A DNA stretch of 64,000 bases from Acheta domesticus (Eukaryota > Arthropoda > Insecta > Orthoptera > Gryllidae). How positions within the stretch are numbered: position 1 is the first letter of the stretch; every line of letters begins with the position of its first letter. The stretch spans positions 154,769,276 through 154,833,275 of the forward strand of contig JAHLJT010000631.1 of the NCBI GenBank assembly GCA_031308135.1, given 5' to 3'. Both the position numbers and the translations under genes were made by a program. Positions 20,937 to 32,969 of this stretch are shown in pieces. The notes beneath the pieces are model-generated. The model ran no database searches. It saw only the letters and a program-made list of their open reading frames with translations, and was not told where the DNA came from.

Positions 20937-21924
20937 CCCGTCGAGGTAGGTTGGTCCTCGTCCAGACAGGGGGATGTAGAGAAGGCTCTCAAGTGTTCCT
21001 TTCTCCATTTTTTCATCTTCTTGCTCTTCATTTCATGTCATGTGTTCTCTTCATTCCTTTTTCTTCCACACTGGCCTTCTCTGTATGCTGAACGCCCACC
21101 CATGTGTTTGCCGTGCATGGCGACCGGTGTCGAAGGGAATGTGGTGTCCTGGCGGTTGAGGGGCCTGTTTGTTTCCAAACTTCTCCTTGTGCTACTTTCG
21201 ACTTTGCACCTAAGGATACGTCATTTGCGTATATTGGGGAACATACCTTATAGGTGTCAATACACTCGCTTTGGCCTCAGACTCTTCTAGGCGGGCGGGC
21301 GGGAGCTAACCCACTCCCGATCAATCGACTCGGACTAGGTCTTGTACTGAACTCCAGGGTGAGCAGGGGGATCCACGGCGGGTCAGCGTTATGTCATTCC
21401 ACCATATCTCCGTGTCAACCCTGGCACCCCAGTGAAGTGTCCCCTTGTTGGACTGCATGGCGGGTGGGGAGCACGGAGATGAATTCATGTCCATCTCGTG
21501 GATACTCAACCATTACCCCTGCCCTCTTCCGCAAGGAAGGGGCGATGTCACGGAAAAGCGATCGATCTGAATAGCTTTTTCTGTAGCGAAGAGGATAAAC
21601 CGAAGAAACCACGGTTTCTTTTAATGTCATGCGCCGAAGAAGAAAAAACTTTCAAGAGTGTGAACGCGGTCCGTCTCGTGCGTGAAATTGAAAAGTCTTA
21701 GGTCAGCTTCAAGCGGTCAAGCGGACGAAGGAATGGTACCATTCTCTTTGAAGCGCGCACCGACGAGCAGATCGATCAAATTGCAAAAACCAAGCACATT
21801 GCCTGTCTCCAGGTGGAAGTGACCATTCACCCTACCCTTAATCTCTGTAAGTGGGTGGTCAATCATGATGATTTTGCGTTTGAGAGTGAGGAGGAAATGC
21901 TCTCCATTTTCGAGAGTGAAGGAC
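20937..21924 (+). mobile_element. Family N LINE, copy N1: 5' UTR and ORF1 start only
   Basis: Starts with the family's shared 5' end (cccgtcgaggtaggttgg). It runs through the 5' UTR into the first ~100 codons of ORF1 (CAEEEKTFKSVNAVRL, EARTDEQIDQIAKTKHI), with a stop and frameshifts. At 21924 it is cut by the intact 5' end of copy N2 in the same direction. The rest of N1 is not seen afterwards. Confidence 0.8.
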
Positions 21925-22672
21925 CCGTCGAGGTGGGTTGGTCCACGTCCTGACGGGGGGATGCAGAGAAGGCTCTCAAGTGTTCCTTTCTCAATTTTTC
22001 ATCTTCTTGCTTCTCATTTCATGTCATGTACGTTCTTTTCACTTCTTTTTCTTCCTCACTGGCCTTCTCTATGCTGAACGCCCACCCATGTGTTTGCCGT
22101 GCATGGCGACCCGTGTTGGAGGGAATGTGTGTCCTGGCAGTTGAGGGACCTGTTTGTTTCCCTATCTAGTCCTAGTGCTACTGTTCGCCTTGCACTAAGG
22201 GGTACACTGATCACGTATTTTGGGGAACATTCCTTGTAGGTTCCATCACACTCGCTTTGGCCCCGGACTCTTCTTGACGGGCGGTCGGGAGCTAACCCAC
22301 TCCCGATCAATCTGCTCGGACTAGGTCTTGTACTGAACTCCAGGGTGAGCGGGGGAATCCACGGCGGTGCAGCGCTGTGTTATTCCTCCACTCTCTCCTC
22401 GTGGCAACCCTGGCACTCCGATGGAGTGTCCCCTTGTTGGGCTCCGTGGTGGGTGGGGACCACGAGGATGAACCTATTCCATCTATATGGATACTTCACC
22501 TTTCCCCCCGCCCTCTTCCGCAAGCAAGAGGAGATGTGCAGATAGAACTATTGAATTGAATAGTTTTTTTCTAAACAAGATCGACCCAAGAAGCTTCGTT
22601 TCCTCCTCATGGCTTGTGCCGAGGAAGGTAAGACTTTTAAAACTGTGAGTGCTGTCCATCTGGCGCGAGCCA
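21925..22672 (+). mobile_element. Family N LINE, copy N2: 5' UTR and ORF1 start only
   Basis: A complete 5' end (cccgtcgaggtgggttgg) follows N1 head to tail. The match to the intact copy N6 holds through ORF1 codon ~60 (TVSAVHLARA) and stops abruptly at 22672. ORF1 is frameshifted near its start. A LINE with an intact 5' end but no 3' part implies a later deletion or rearrangement. Confidence 0.8.
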
Positions 22673-22798
22673 AACCAACTTTTGAGTGCTGATTGCGGCT
22701 CAATCATTCGGAATACCCACGTAGTTTATTAGATAAAATATGCTTAGAATTGTGTTAAGAGCTTATTTTAGAAGTTTCGACGTTTCCTCTCCGGACAT

Positions 22799-22800
<2 letters not shown>
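22673..22800. other. Unassigned breakpoint segment
   Basis: About 130 bp between the N2 breakpoint and the first (TA)n array. Nothing recognised. Confidence 0.3.

Positions 22801-22857
<57 letters not shown>
22801..22857. repeat. (TA)n microsatellite 1
   Basis: About 28 perfect TA units. Confidence 0.95.
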
Positions 22858-22859
<2 letters not shown>

Positions 22860-24035
22860 AGACGAGTCGTACATTGACTCACACAAGATTTATAATAAAA
22901 AAAGGAAAAAGGGGGACAGGAATTCTTATTCGGGAATCGGCTCCGGATCCAATCACATGCACAATGGAAACTAGTGGGTAACAAGAACTTCTTTTCTTTA
23001 TTACATAAACAATCGCCATACAAAATTGGTTGCTTTCGGTGCTCACAGGAGCATTTACTCTGTTCTTTCCCCGTGTTTAATTACATCCCATTAACAATTT
23101 CACCGTTACCCTGGGGCTTCACTCCTTTATAATGATTTCAATACTTGGGGGGGGGACTCAACTCAAGATCACTGTTATCTACTGGCTAATTACTTTCCCT
23201 CCCAATCTTCCGGCCGCTTCTACTCACAAGACTCCAGTCTGGCTCACGCCGTTTCATGTTCGCCCGTCCGCCGTCGGATCGACTTCTCGCGCCGCAGGAA
23301 GCCAGCGCGCGGAGGGGAGCCCCGCAGTGCCGCTCCTGCCACTTGTTCTATGCGTTGTCTTCTGACGTGTCTGGTCGCGCCACCTCGCCCTTCGGGTAAG
23401 TCCGCTTCCTTCGGCTGCGCTCGGAAGGGCGGCCGGCGCGTCGCCGCCGTCGTCGCTTCCCACCCCACTCGTGGTCGCAGTGGTCTACTTCGAAACGTTA
23501 CCAGAACGTTTCGACTGCATCGGAACGTCGTCCTCCCCAACTACTGTTTTCCCGTTCTCTTACATCACAGTTTCTAGCTTTTATTGTAATTGTCATCGAC
23601 TGTTCACCTTAATGGCACTTAATGATGTCGAATACTTGTATACAATGTTCCCTCCCTCTACACTGCTGTGCCCACTCCACGTGTTAACCATCCACCGCTT
23701 GTGATACTTCACCATTCTCTTGTACCCGTTTCGTCTCGTCTCACTTCTCAACTAACACATCCACTTTTGTCACACGTTTTCTTTGTCACAACGCCTTTCC
23801 AGTTCTATTCTCTCTGCACTGTTCACTCTTCCTTCCGCACGACACTCAAACATCCGTCCTCTACCTCCGCCATTGCTCTACTGCCGATCCCGTGCTCGTG
23901 ATTCGTGGCCTCCGGTTCTTCGCGCTGAACCGGCTCTGGCCCCCGACTTCGCCGGCGTGCCGGCCTTTGCCGCACAGTTCAAACGTACGATATGCATCGG
24001 AACGCATTGTTATCGTATTAGTGATAACAATTCGT

Positions 24036-24038
<3 letters not shown>
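22858..24038. other. 1.18-kb segment between two (TA)n arrays, with a GC-rich core
   Basis: Bounded by (TA)n on both sides. About 23220-23480 is strongly GC-rich and CpG-rich, unlike the AT-rich flanks. Open frames across it are composition artefacts without a recognisable domain. It could be an inserted element with ends I cannot define, or a displaced promoter-like or LTR-like sequence. Confidence 0.4.

Positions 24039-24081
<43 letters not shown>
24039..24081. repeat. (TA)n microsatellite 2
   Basis: About 21 TA units. It ends exactly where family N ORF2 sequence resumes (tattccacc, equivalent to the IYIPPG codons), so the array may have grown from the LINE's own atataca motif. Confidence 0.95.
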
Positions 24082-24083
<2 letters not shown>

Positions 24084-24322
24084 CACCTACACAAACCGAA
24101 ACGCAGAAACAACTCGAAGATATAATCTCCCAGCTGCCCCAGTCTTTCCTTCTTGTTGGGGACATAAATGCCCACAATCCCCTCTGGGGTGGCACGAGGA
24201 CCTGCCCGAGAGGTTCTATCCTCGAAAATATTATGGACCAGCAAAATTTAATTCTTCTGAATTCAGGGAATCATACTTTCTATTCCGTGGCCTCAAGTAC
24301 TTTCTCTTCAATTGATCTGGTG

Positions 24323-25379
24323 CTGTATTTAACGAAAATGATACAAATACCTGAAAATAGATACCCAAAACAATGCTATATACTATTAAACAAAGTAGCA
24401 CATCCGAAAATACCCAAAATCGAAATATAACTGGGTTAACCAACCTCTTGAAAACCAACCTCGAGTTCCTTGGTAGCGATCAGCTGTTTACTGATCTACT
24501 AGATTCGAGTAAGATTGAGATGACTATTTCACATATTTGCAACCTGTACGCAGATAATGTCTTTCAAAAGGATCTAAACAGTGTAACATTCTCATCCTAC
24601 AGTCCAATTTACAAATTAATAAAAGATACAGAATTCCCTAAATGTGAACCATATTTATAACCGAAAATACCATTTGCACAAATCAAAATATTGGCACAAA
24701 TTAGACTTCCTGGTTTAAACACCGTAAAACTAAAATTCAAAAACATAACCTATAAACTATCGAAACTAGAAAGATGTATGGTATGCAATCTCAATCAACA
24801 GGAAACTTTAGAACATATTATAAAACTTTGCCCAATTTATGAACCATTAAGAAACCATGTGGAAAAAAATCAAAACATCCTGGAACTATTGAAACTAAAT
24901 GATCAAAACAATATTCAATCATTTTTTCCATTTTCTTAAATCTGTCTTTAAGTTACGGTCATTTGCTCTATTTGAATGAATTTACTGCATCTGAAACTAA
25001 ATTGAATAACTAAATTGACGAAAAGATAACTGATACTAATTTGAACGTGAATAAGGTGAATATCTGAGCATTTAAAATATTTATCAAAGAAAATAATAAA
25101 TTAATATTTAACTTTTTAACTAGGTTTTTTGTAATTAATGTGTTTTTTCTGTTTTCATAATTTTTCTATTTTTGAGTAATTGTATTGATTTGACCATTTC
25201 ATTGATTAATGATTTCATAACTGTATACTGGCGTATAATTAAGCTTCCATAATAGAATGCTATTAAAAGTCATGGTTTTTGAAAACTCATTGTATCACAT
25301 GACCTGTGAACATGTAATGTAAATACACTAAGAGTTTTGTTAGTTTTATGTTGTTTTTTTGTAATTAATGTGATATATA
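24323..25379 (+). mobile_element. 5'-truncated LINE fragment of another family inside N3
   Basis: The 1,057-bp insertion is flanked by the 16-bp repeat ttcaattgatctggtg (24307-24322 and 25380-25395), which is N3 sequence duplicated. Near its middle, 24691-24939 (+) encodes CMVCNLNQQETLEHIIKLC. This Cys-Cys-His-Cys motif is typical of the C-terminus of LINE ORF2 proteins. The remainder is an AT-rich 3' UTR. A long target duplication and loss of the 5' part are the usual products of incomplete target-primed reverse transcription. Confidence 0.75.
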
Positions 25380-27175
25380 TTCAATTGATCTGGTGTTCTG
25401 CAGTCCACTTCTATCTACCATCTGTGGACTGTTCTCGATGACCTACATGGGAGTGACCATTTTCCTAGTTTGGTCTACTTTGATATACCCAGTTTAGACA
25501 TTACCATTCCACCTCGCTGGCTAATCCATCAAGCTGATTGGGACACATTAAAGCAAGGAAATTAAAATTCCTGACAATTGTTCTAACAACATCGATACTT
25601 GGTGGTCCAATTCACTGACGCCCTTCTTCGCGCTGCCACCGCTGCTATTGACAAATCTGGGTGCCGGCCTCGACACGTACCTGTGCCTTGGTAGAATGCT
25701 GACTGCTATCGCAGTGCGTAACCGAAAACGGGCACTGGCGAGTCTCAATAGGTTCCCCACCTCGGCAAACCTAATTGATTACAAAAGAAAGCGGGCCAGA
25801 GCTAGGTTAGTAATACGGGAAAGTAAGACTGTTTCCTGGAGAACCTATATTTCTTCTCTTTCTTGCCATACCCCTCCTGAAGTGGTATGGCGAAAGATCC
25901 GACAGATTGGAGAACGACTTTACTCACCATTTGTCCCAGGATTTCTGATTATTGGATATGTCATCACTTCTCCAGAAGACGTAGTTGAGGAATTAGCTTG
26001 TCTCTACGAAAAACCTACAGCTCCTTACAGTACTCTCCTAGCTTCGTAAAGACAAAAAGAAGAATAGAGAATGGCAGATTAGACGTTTCAAATTGCCTGG
26101 ACGAGGAATATAACGTGTCTTTCTCTATGGACGAATTTTCATCTGCCATCGCCCGCGGGAAAGATTCTGCTCCAGGACCAGACCAGATTCACAACCAAAT
26201 GTTGAAACACCTACCGGAAAATGCATGTCTTTTTCTCCTCCGTATCTTCAACAAGATTTGGATGGAACATACCTTTCCTAGGACTTGGCGCGAAGCGTTT
26301 ATCATTCCAATTCCCAAAGGGAAAGGACAGGACAAACCCCTCAACCTACTGCCCTATTTCGCTCACAAGCTGTGTCTGCAAGGTGTTAGAGCGAATGGTG
26401 AACACGCGTCTGGTCTGGCTCCTGGAACAGAAAAACCTACTTACACCCATCCAATGTGGTTTCAGGAAGAACAGGTCAACCATGGACCACCTTGTAACCA
26501 TTGCCACATAGATCTCCATTGCTTTGATGCCACGTCAACACCTGGTAGCAATTTTCTTCGATATAGAGAAAGCATATGACACCACCAGGAGGTACGTCAT
26601 TCTTAGCAACATAGGGGGTCTTAGGGGCCGGTTCCCCCTCTTTTTAGTAGCCTTTCTCTCATCAAGATACTTCCACGTTTGCCTTGGTGACAGGGTATCT
26701 GCCAGTCACCATCTAAAAAACGGGGTCCCTCAGCGATCAATTCTGTGTGTCACTCTGTTTGCCATCGTTATCAATAGTATATCATCCATAATACGGGAGC
26801 CGGTGAAAGCATAACTCTTCGTTGACGACTTTGCCATTTTTTGCTCCTTCAGTATGCAAGTGATTGAGAGGCAGTTTAACTCGTCCTCAACAAATTGCAG
26901 CAATGGAGCGACGCAACAGGATTAGTTCTCCACCTCAAAAACCAACTGCATGCACTTTTGCAGGATTTACCACCTCCATAAGCACCCTAATCTTTTTCTT
27001 GGGAGTCATCCTCTTCCTTTTGTGGAATCGGCAACTTTCCTTGGGCTTACTTTTGATAAGAGCGTAACTTGGCGAAATCACATCCGTAAATTGAAGAGCC
27101 GATGTGTGTCACCTTCTCCGCACCCTTAAAGTCAGCTCTTGGGGCGCAGACCGTATGTGTCTCTTGCGTTTGTAT

Positions 27176-28809
27176 TGTCACCACCTTTCCTTTTTGTCTC
27201 CCTCCCAATGTCGGGCGATGGCACGATGGGTGAGGCAGTAACCACCCACCTAGCGTCTGGTCCAACAATTGGGGTAAAATTACCTCACGTATGGGAGGAG
27301 ACGGGTGACTCGAGTAATTCTCCCTTGTACTCGTTGTTGTGGCTTTAATAAAGTTAAACCACAACGCACTCATATAAGAAGGTCCTAGCAGACTTTCTTT
27401 CCAAGGGAAAGGGTTCAAGATTTAGTACACTGGAATAGATTAAGAACACTTTTGTCGTATGTTTTACGAAAATAACAACAAACAATATATTCTGTACTGA
27501 AAATTAGTACATCAACATAACATGAATTGACTATTAACGTCCTGTTTGAATCTGATATGCAAAAAAAAACCAAAAATTGTTATAACATGTAAGAAAAATC
27601 TAATTGCAAATAAACCCTTGAAATCTTCCAATTAAATTCAAAAGAATGGATTCAAGAATCGGAATTCCAATAATACATAACTAATACACGATTATCTCTA
27701 CACACATTTCCTGAAATACACATAGAATAATACACACTCAAAATGTTGTACCTGAAATTACCATTCGTGTATAACATAAATCGATAATATCAATACCATG
27801 TTCTATTCAAAAAAAATATCAATCTTCTACTTGTTCTAACCAATTCACTTGATTCAATTAGAATGCATAACTGTTATCGTTATTACAATGTCTAATCTTA
27901 CCAACACTAAGCAAAGTTAAATTAATTTACTCTTATGAGATCTCAGACTTAAAAAAATGTTAAGTTAAATGCTACACAGTTGAACTTTGCATCCGACACA
28001 ATATGTCAATCAATTGAATAATTGTCTATCTGTACTTCTGAATTTATTTTCCAGTAACACTTTTAAATATCTGCGTCCAGTAACGAAACTGTAATTCGAT
28101 TTGGCACACGGATATGTATTGAAAAACTCATGAATAAAGTCAAGCAATATTACAGTTAACCATCTAGTGAAATATGATACTAAAATCGTTCTACATCTGG
28201 CCCACGTTTCTGCCGTTAACTTGAAAAGGGTTTGCCGAACTCACGATGTCTCCCGCGACGTGCGAAGCCTTGAAGTTTTTCAGGGTCGTCCGGAAAGGAA
28301 CTCGAACACGAGAAGATCCCGTTGACTGCACCGTTCTCCTCGGGACTCGCGTCGTTGGCGTCGGCGTTGCAGTAACGTCCAATGATCGAATTTTATTCGA
28401 GCTGGTTCAAGTATTCTTATACAAAAAAGCTTTTCTAAAAGCTTGTGTAATGTCGAAATCTTGAACTGGCGTGGTCCGTCGATCCAAAAGTTTGTCCAGA
28501 ATAGTTCAGAGCACCTTCTCGTTCCGCTGACTTTCGGTAAAATGGCCCTGTTGGTCTCTTCTTGTTCTAAATTCTCCAATATTCGTTTGCTTTATTCCCA
28601 TTGGTCGATGGCGTCGTTCCGCTGGCCGATTTCGTTATCACGCTTCTAGTACTAGTGATAAGCGCTCCTGTTAGCTTATTTTAAAACTATGTACGTCGCC
28701 TGGCGTTCTCTCTCGGTTAGTGTTGTAACTACTAGATCCTAAAATAACAGGACGCGTTTACGAAGAAAAAACTGATATTTTCTTGCTGTAAACGGCTTTA
28801 GCGGTTACA
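27176..28809. mobile_element. Probable solo LTR (1.63 kb) inserted in N3
   Basis: N3 is interrupted between tttgtat and gtatagaacc. The inserted DNA starts tgtcaccacc and ends gcggttaca, i.e. TGT...ACA. It is flanked by the 4-bp duplication gtat (27172-75 and 28810-13). LTR retroelements give 4-6 bp duplications and TG...CA ends. No second LTR, gag or pol is seen, so a long solo LTR is the simplest reading. The symmetric ends hide its orientation. Part of it (28200-28480) is GC-richer. Confidence 0.6.
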
Positions 28810-29609
28810 GTATAGAACCCTCATCCGCTCTATTTTTGATTATAGATGCATTGTATATGGTTCAGCATCTCCATCAACCCTCCGACCATTAAATACCATT
28901 CATAATGCCGGTAAGGATTAGTACTGGTGCATTCCGCACGAATCGCACTGAATGCCTCTTGGCTGAGGCTGGAGAACCATCTCTGAGCCGAAGGCGAGAT
29001 ATTTTATTAGCATCTTACGGTAGTAAAGTCTTAGGTCTCTCTAACAATACTTGACGCCGAATAATCACCCGCCCAAATTATGAGTCCTCGTCCTTTCTTC
29101 GAACATCCCTACCCCAGCCCCCATGTATTCGATTGCGAAATCTTTTGCGAGAACTCAATGTTGACCTTCCCACTCCTGTGAATCCCCCAAGTGACACGAT
29201 CCCCCTTGGAAACTCCTTCTCCCAAATATTGACCTCAGGTTGTCCAGTCTTCCCAAACGAACTAGGAGTCCTCTTGTTTACCAGAAAGAGTTTCAGAGTA
29301 TGAGGGAAGCCTATCCGGATCATTTATTCTTGTACAGAGATGGTTCTTTGTAGAATGACGCAGTAGCATGTAGTTTTTATTGCATCAGGGCCACCAAATC
29401 ATATGGGCTTCATCCCAGTGCATTATATTCACTGCCAAAATGTATGCAATTCTCTAAAATACATTGAGGCAACGACGTTGCGTCGAGTAGTTATCTGTTC
29501 GGACTCGCTGAGCTCTCTTCAAGCTGTCTCCTGCTTCTCGTCAGACCACCTCACGAACTCAATTCAAAACCTGATTCATCGTCTTCTCTCCCGCCAGTAT
29601 GACCTGACA

Positions 29610-30692
29610 CTTAGTGGCGTGCATTCCATGGAATGAAGGGAATGAGTCATTCCCCTAAGTAAAGCACAGAAAAAATTCTTTCTATATTGGAAATATTCGT
29701 TGCTTATAGCCAGAGTAAAACTGTTCACTCAACTCAGATTCTGAGCTAAGAGCGGTTGAATCGTATCAACCTATGTCTTCAGAACGGTCTGTAGATTCGT
29801 CTCGATGTCACCAAAGCTTAGTTCTTGAAGAGTGCAGGCGTTTGACCCTCGTGAAAAGTAGGGTCGGTTTGTGGGTGCGCCAGAATGACTATTGAAATGC
29901 GTTCCGTTGTGAGCGACTGGTAGCAATTTCAAGTTCGAAAGAATTTATTATTTTGGCGTTTTGAGAATGTTTGATGTACGTGCTAACTACATTATAATAC
30001 AATGAAAATATCAAGTACCTAGTAATACCGAGAACTTTTATATTAAGTTAAAGAAAATATTTTAAACAAACTAATTGTATACCGTTCTGCAGTTCTCCCT
30101 TGCAAGAAGGGAATGTATTGGCAGACTCATTCCGCGCAGTACAGCGAGGAAAGTGGGGTTAACCCGCGTTGACAAGCAGAGCCGATCGGCACGGCGCGGC
30201 GCAACGCGTAGTGATCCCTTGCGATAATCTCTGTTTCCGGTGATACATTCGAAGTAGGAACGATCAACTTTCAGGAGAATAAATCATTATTCATATTTCG
30301 AGAAATCACCTCGCAAGAATTGTAGACGGAAGTTTGGATCGTATTTGTTTGGTCTATTACGAGATAAATTCTATCAGGGTTGTCGCGAGAGCTGATACCT
30401 AAAATAATAAAATATTTGCATTGAGAGCAAAAAAAAGAAACACAAGATGCAAGAAAGAGAACTAACAGGACGTGAAATTTGTCCGAGGAATTTAAACCGC
30501 AGAGCATCCAGAGAATGTGAAAAGTGTATGAAAACAGTAGAAAGGACATCGCATTCATTGTTTGTATAGATCGTGAAAAACATTATTACTGAACTCTATA
30601 GATGCATTTTCAAATTAACATTCACCATATATTAAAGTTTACGCACTTATTTTTCACTTGATGAAAGAAGAAAATATGCTTTAATGCATTGA
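29610..30692 (+). mobile_element. GTGGCGTGC-ended DNA element, copy 2 (3' part missing)
   Basis: Begins tagtggcgtgcattccatgg and parallels the copy at 6542-7405 plus 11991-12205 for about 1.08 kb, including the uninterrupted acaagatgcaag site. Similarity ends near 30692 (tgcattgat), where repeat C begins. Inserted in the RNase H region of LINE N3. The right terminus with gcacgccac is absent. Confidence 0.6.
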
Positions 30693-30714
30693 TTGAAGTT
30701 TATTTTGAGTTATT

Positions 30715-31645
30715 TTTTTGTTTTTTCAAAAATTCCATAAATGTAATTTTTTTGAAAGATCTCTCACATCCTTAATATGCACATTACCAGCATTTTGTAA
30801 AGATTATTATATTTGTGAGTGTAAGTGCTTCAAATAACTTCAAATAAAGTATTTTGAAAACTCAAACATTTTCTTTGAAAATGAGCTTCAATTTCGCATT
30901 TTTAGTAGCGCTAAAACACAATTTTCTTTAAAACGGCACATAATTTTTGAAAGAAAAATTGCCATTTATGACTAATTTTTTGTGTTCTTTAATATTCTGA
31001 AATTAATATTTCCGTTCTACCAATAGGAAACCGAGAAATTAAGAAAATGACAAAAAAATATACTTTTGGCGGTGATAGATGGCAGCTGGCAAGAAAGAGT
31101 ATGTGGCAATTCCGAATAGCTAGCGAAGACCCAAGGAAATAGAAAACAAATACGGGAAAGTCTGTGCCATGCTGTAGCACCACTAATTGGAATATAAATT
31201 CCGGAATAATTACTTTCATGAAGCCTCAAATTAGCCTTAGATTTGGGGTGGGGTTTCATAGTTTTCCTAATGTTTATTAATGTTATTTTGGTATTTGCCC
31301 ATTAGAAACAATGTTCATTCTTTGTCGTGTACAGCCCTGATTTTTGGAATATAAACAGGGAATAGTTTTTTTCTAAGAGCCTAAATTATTCTTAAATTTT
31401 GTTAAGCGTTTCAGAGGTTTTCTAAGGTTTTTACTTCCCCTTATACTATACATATGTACGTACGGGAGAAAATATCTTATTACAGGTCCCTGGTAACGAA
31501 AATGTGGAAAAATCCAGTTGGTAATTTAAGAAAAAAATTTCTAACACATGCTGCAGCCAGAATCCCTATTTTGTAGGTCCTGGATACTGAAAAATCCAAT
31601 GAAAGCAAAACGTCTGTCCGTCCGTCCGTGAACAACGCTAGCTAC
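30715..31645 (-). repeat. AT-rich dispersed repeat C, copy 2 (inverted)
   Basis: The minus strand of 30990-31190 matches 14009-14210, and the minus strand of 31430-31625 matches 15115-15370. Because the two blocks are in the other order here, one copy is permuted or both come from a tandem or terminally repeated parent. Includes cgtctgtccgtccgtccg at 31611-31628. Confidence 0.5.
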
Positions 31646-31889
31646 TAAACCGTTCAGCCGATTTTCTTCAAAATTGATATTCCCCAATGGATCTGAATAT
31701 TTTCACGGCCCCTTGAATTTGAAACCGATATTTTAATTTTTGAGGATACTTTACATGAAGATTTTACGTGAGATTTTCAAAATTTTCAAAAAATGGCTGC
31801 AACAATCTTGACAAAATTTTGCTGTTTGATAGACGGAAGGTCATTTAACAGAATGGCGTAGGTCTTATGTTGGTTGAAAGCTCTGACTT
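31646..31889. other. Unassigned segment
   Basis: Low-complexity AT-rich DNA containing ctactaaaccgttcagccg (31644-31662), probably the continuation of repeat C. No coding sequence seen. Confidence 0.35.
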
Positions 31890-32375
31890 TTAAAAAATTG
31901 AAATCGTGCACAATCCAACAGACGTCACCGGTTTCGGTGAGTGTTCGTACCACTTGGGGCATGTGTTCGGAACTTTGAGGGCGGTACAGATCTGCCAGTG
32001 GAGGTAGCTACACACCCTGTCGTGTCTTATCAAGTATTCGGTCTTTGCTAGGATTGGACAATCTGAGACAATACAATCAATGGTTTCTACTGTTCCTGAC
32101 AAATGCGGCATTTATCATCTTGGGAAATTATGAGAACCGCTTTATCATAAAGTCGTGTTCTCAAGGCCTGATCTTCGGTAGCTATTACAAGTGCTTCCGA
32201 TTCTGGCTTCACTCTTCCCCTTTTAAGCTACATAAATGATTGATATTTATTGATCTGCACCTTGTCCATTCGTTTCAAATATTGTCCGTGGAGTGGTTTG
32301 TCTCTCCACGATTTCTTTAACATTTTTTGTGTCTCAAATTTCATGTTAAATAGCTTCAGAAGTTCAGTGTCTCTG

Positions 32376-32969
32376 TCATTCTGGGTGTCTTGCATAGTCT
32401 TTTTCGCAATGCTCCGTGCTACACTTACAATGCCTGTTTCCCATTCTTCGGTCAGATGTCATGACCTGCCTCATTAGTGGGTCATCTTGATGGCTGACTA
32501 CATACTTTCCCATCCCGATTATTGCATTGTGCCAGGAGGCTTCAATTTGTCTGAAGCCTCTTCCTCCTTCCTTACGTGACACATAAAGTCTATGTACATC
32601 AGCTCGGGGGTGGGCTCGGGGTAAAATTCTATAAACAGCCTTTGCTAGATGAGAATGTAATGCTGTTAATTTTTTAATCCAATAAATCTGGATCTTATCA
32701 ACCCCAGGGGATTTCCAGTTTCCCTTGTTCTTCATTGTTTGGCATGGGTCCTCTTTCGAGAATCCTTGAACATGTTCCACTGTTTCCACTAGTCCATTGG
32801 CAGCATCAACTTCAGATTGGATCCACGATGCGTTTTTGTTATAGGATCTAGTTTCCTCCCAGATTCCTGCCCAAAATGTTTCGACGTCGTCTTTTGAAGG
32901 AGGGGCAGCATTTCCATTCGGTTTTTCAGTCAGACTGCGATAGAATCTCTTCGCGTCGGTTTCAAACAA
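32376..32969 (-). pseudogene. R4-like ORF, linker and flanks of the deleted RT core
   Basis: A 197-codon frame. Residues 1-105 are the pre-RT region (FWAGIWEE, WKSPGVDKIQIYWIKKL). Directly after it, at about residue 125, come residues that normally follow RT (HRLYVSRKEGGRGFRQIEAS). The palm with its aspartate pair is therefore missing while the frame stays open, which is compatible with an in-frame deletion. The downstream zinc motif and endonuclease traces lie in other frames at 31890-32110. Confidence 0.65.

Larger units (their letters stand above)
24082..29611 (+). mobile_element. Family N LINE, copy N3, ORF2 part, split by two insertions
   Basis: Three blocks in order (24082-24322, 25380-27175, 28810-29611) align consecutively with ORF2 of copy N6, from the endonuclease (GDINAHNPLWGG) to the RNase H domain. 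Between them sit a 5'-truncated LINE and a probable solo LTR, each with a target duplication. The copy is cut at 29611 by the GTGGCGTGC element within the RNase H motif LSWVPGHV. The 3' end is missing. Confidence 0.85.
24082..29611 (+). pseudogene. Broken ORF2 of copy N3
   Basis: Pieces of endonuclease, linker (KRALASLNRFPTSANLIDYK), reverse transcriptase (DIEKAYDTT, GVPQRSIL, then VDDFAIFC after a stop) and RNase H (SDSLSSLQAV) appear in changing frames. Many frameshifts and stops are spread over the length, for example GVPQRS for GVPQGS. This is an old inactive copy. The initiator and N-terminal endonuclease motifs are missing left of the (TA)n array. Confidence 0.8.

Noticed and set aside
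21021..22545. Short frames in family N 5' UTRs
   Set aside because: Frames differ between copies and precede ORF1; no conserved peptide.
23244..23540. Arg-rich frames in the GC-rich segment
   Set aside because: Long frames are expected by chance in GC-rich DNA; no domain, overlapping frames on both strands.
23783..24430. A 215-codon protein across the (TA)n array
   Set aside because: It fuses unrelated sequence, a YI repeat from the microsatellite and a LINE endonuclease fragment.
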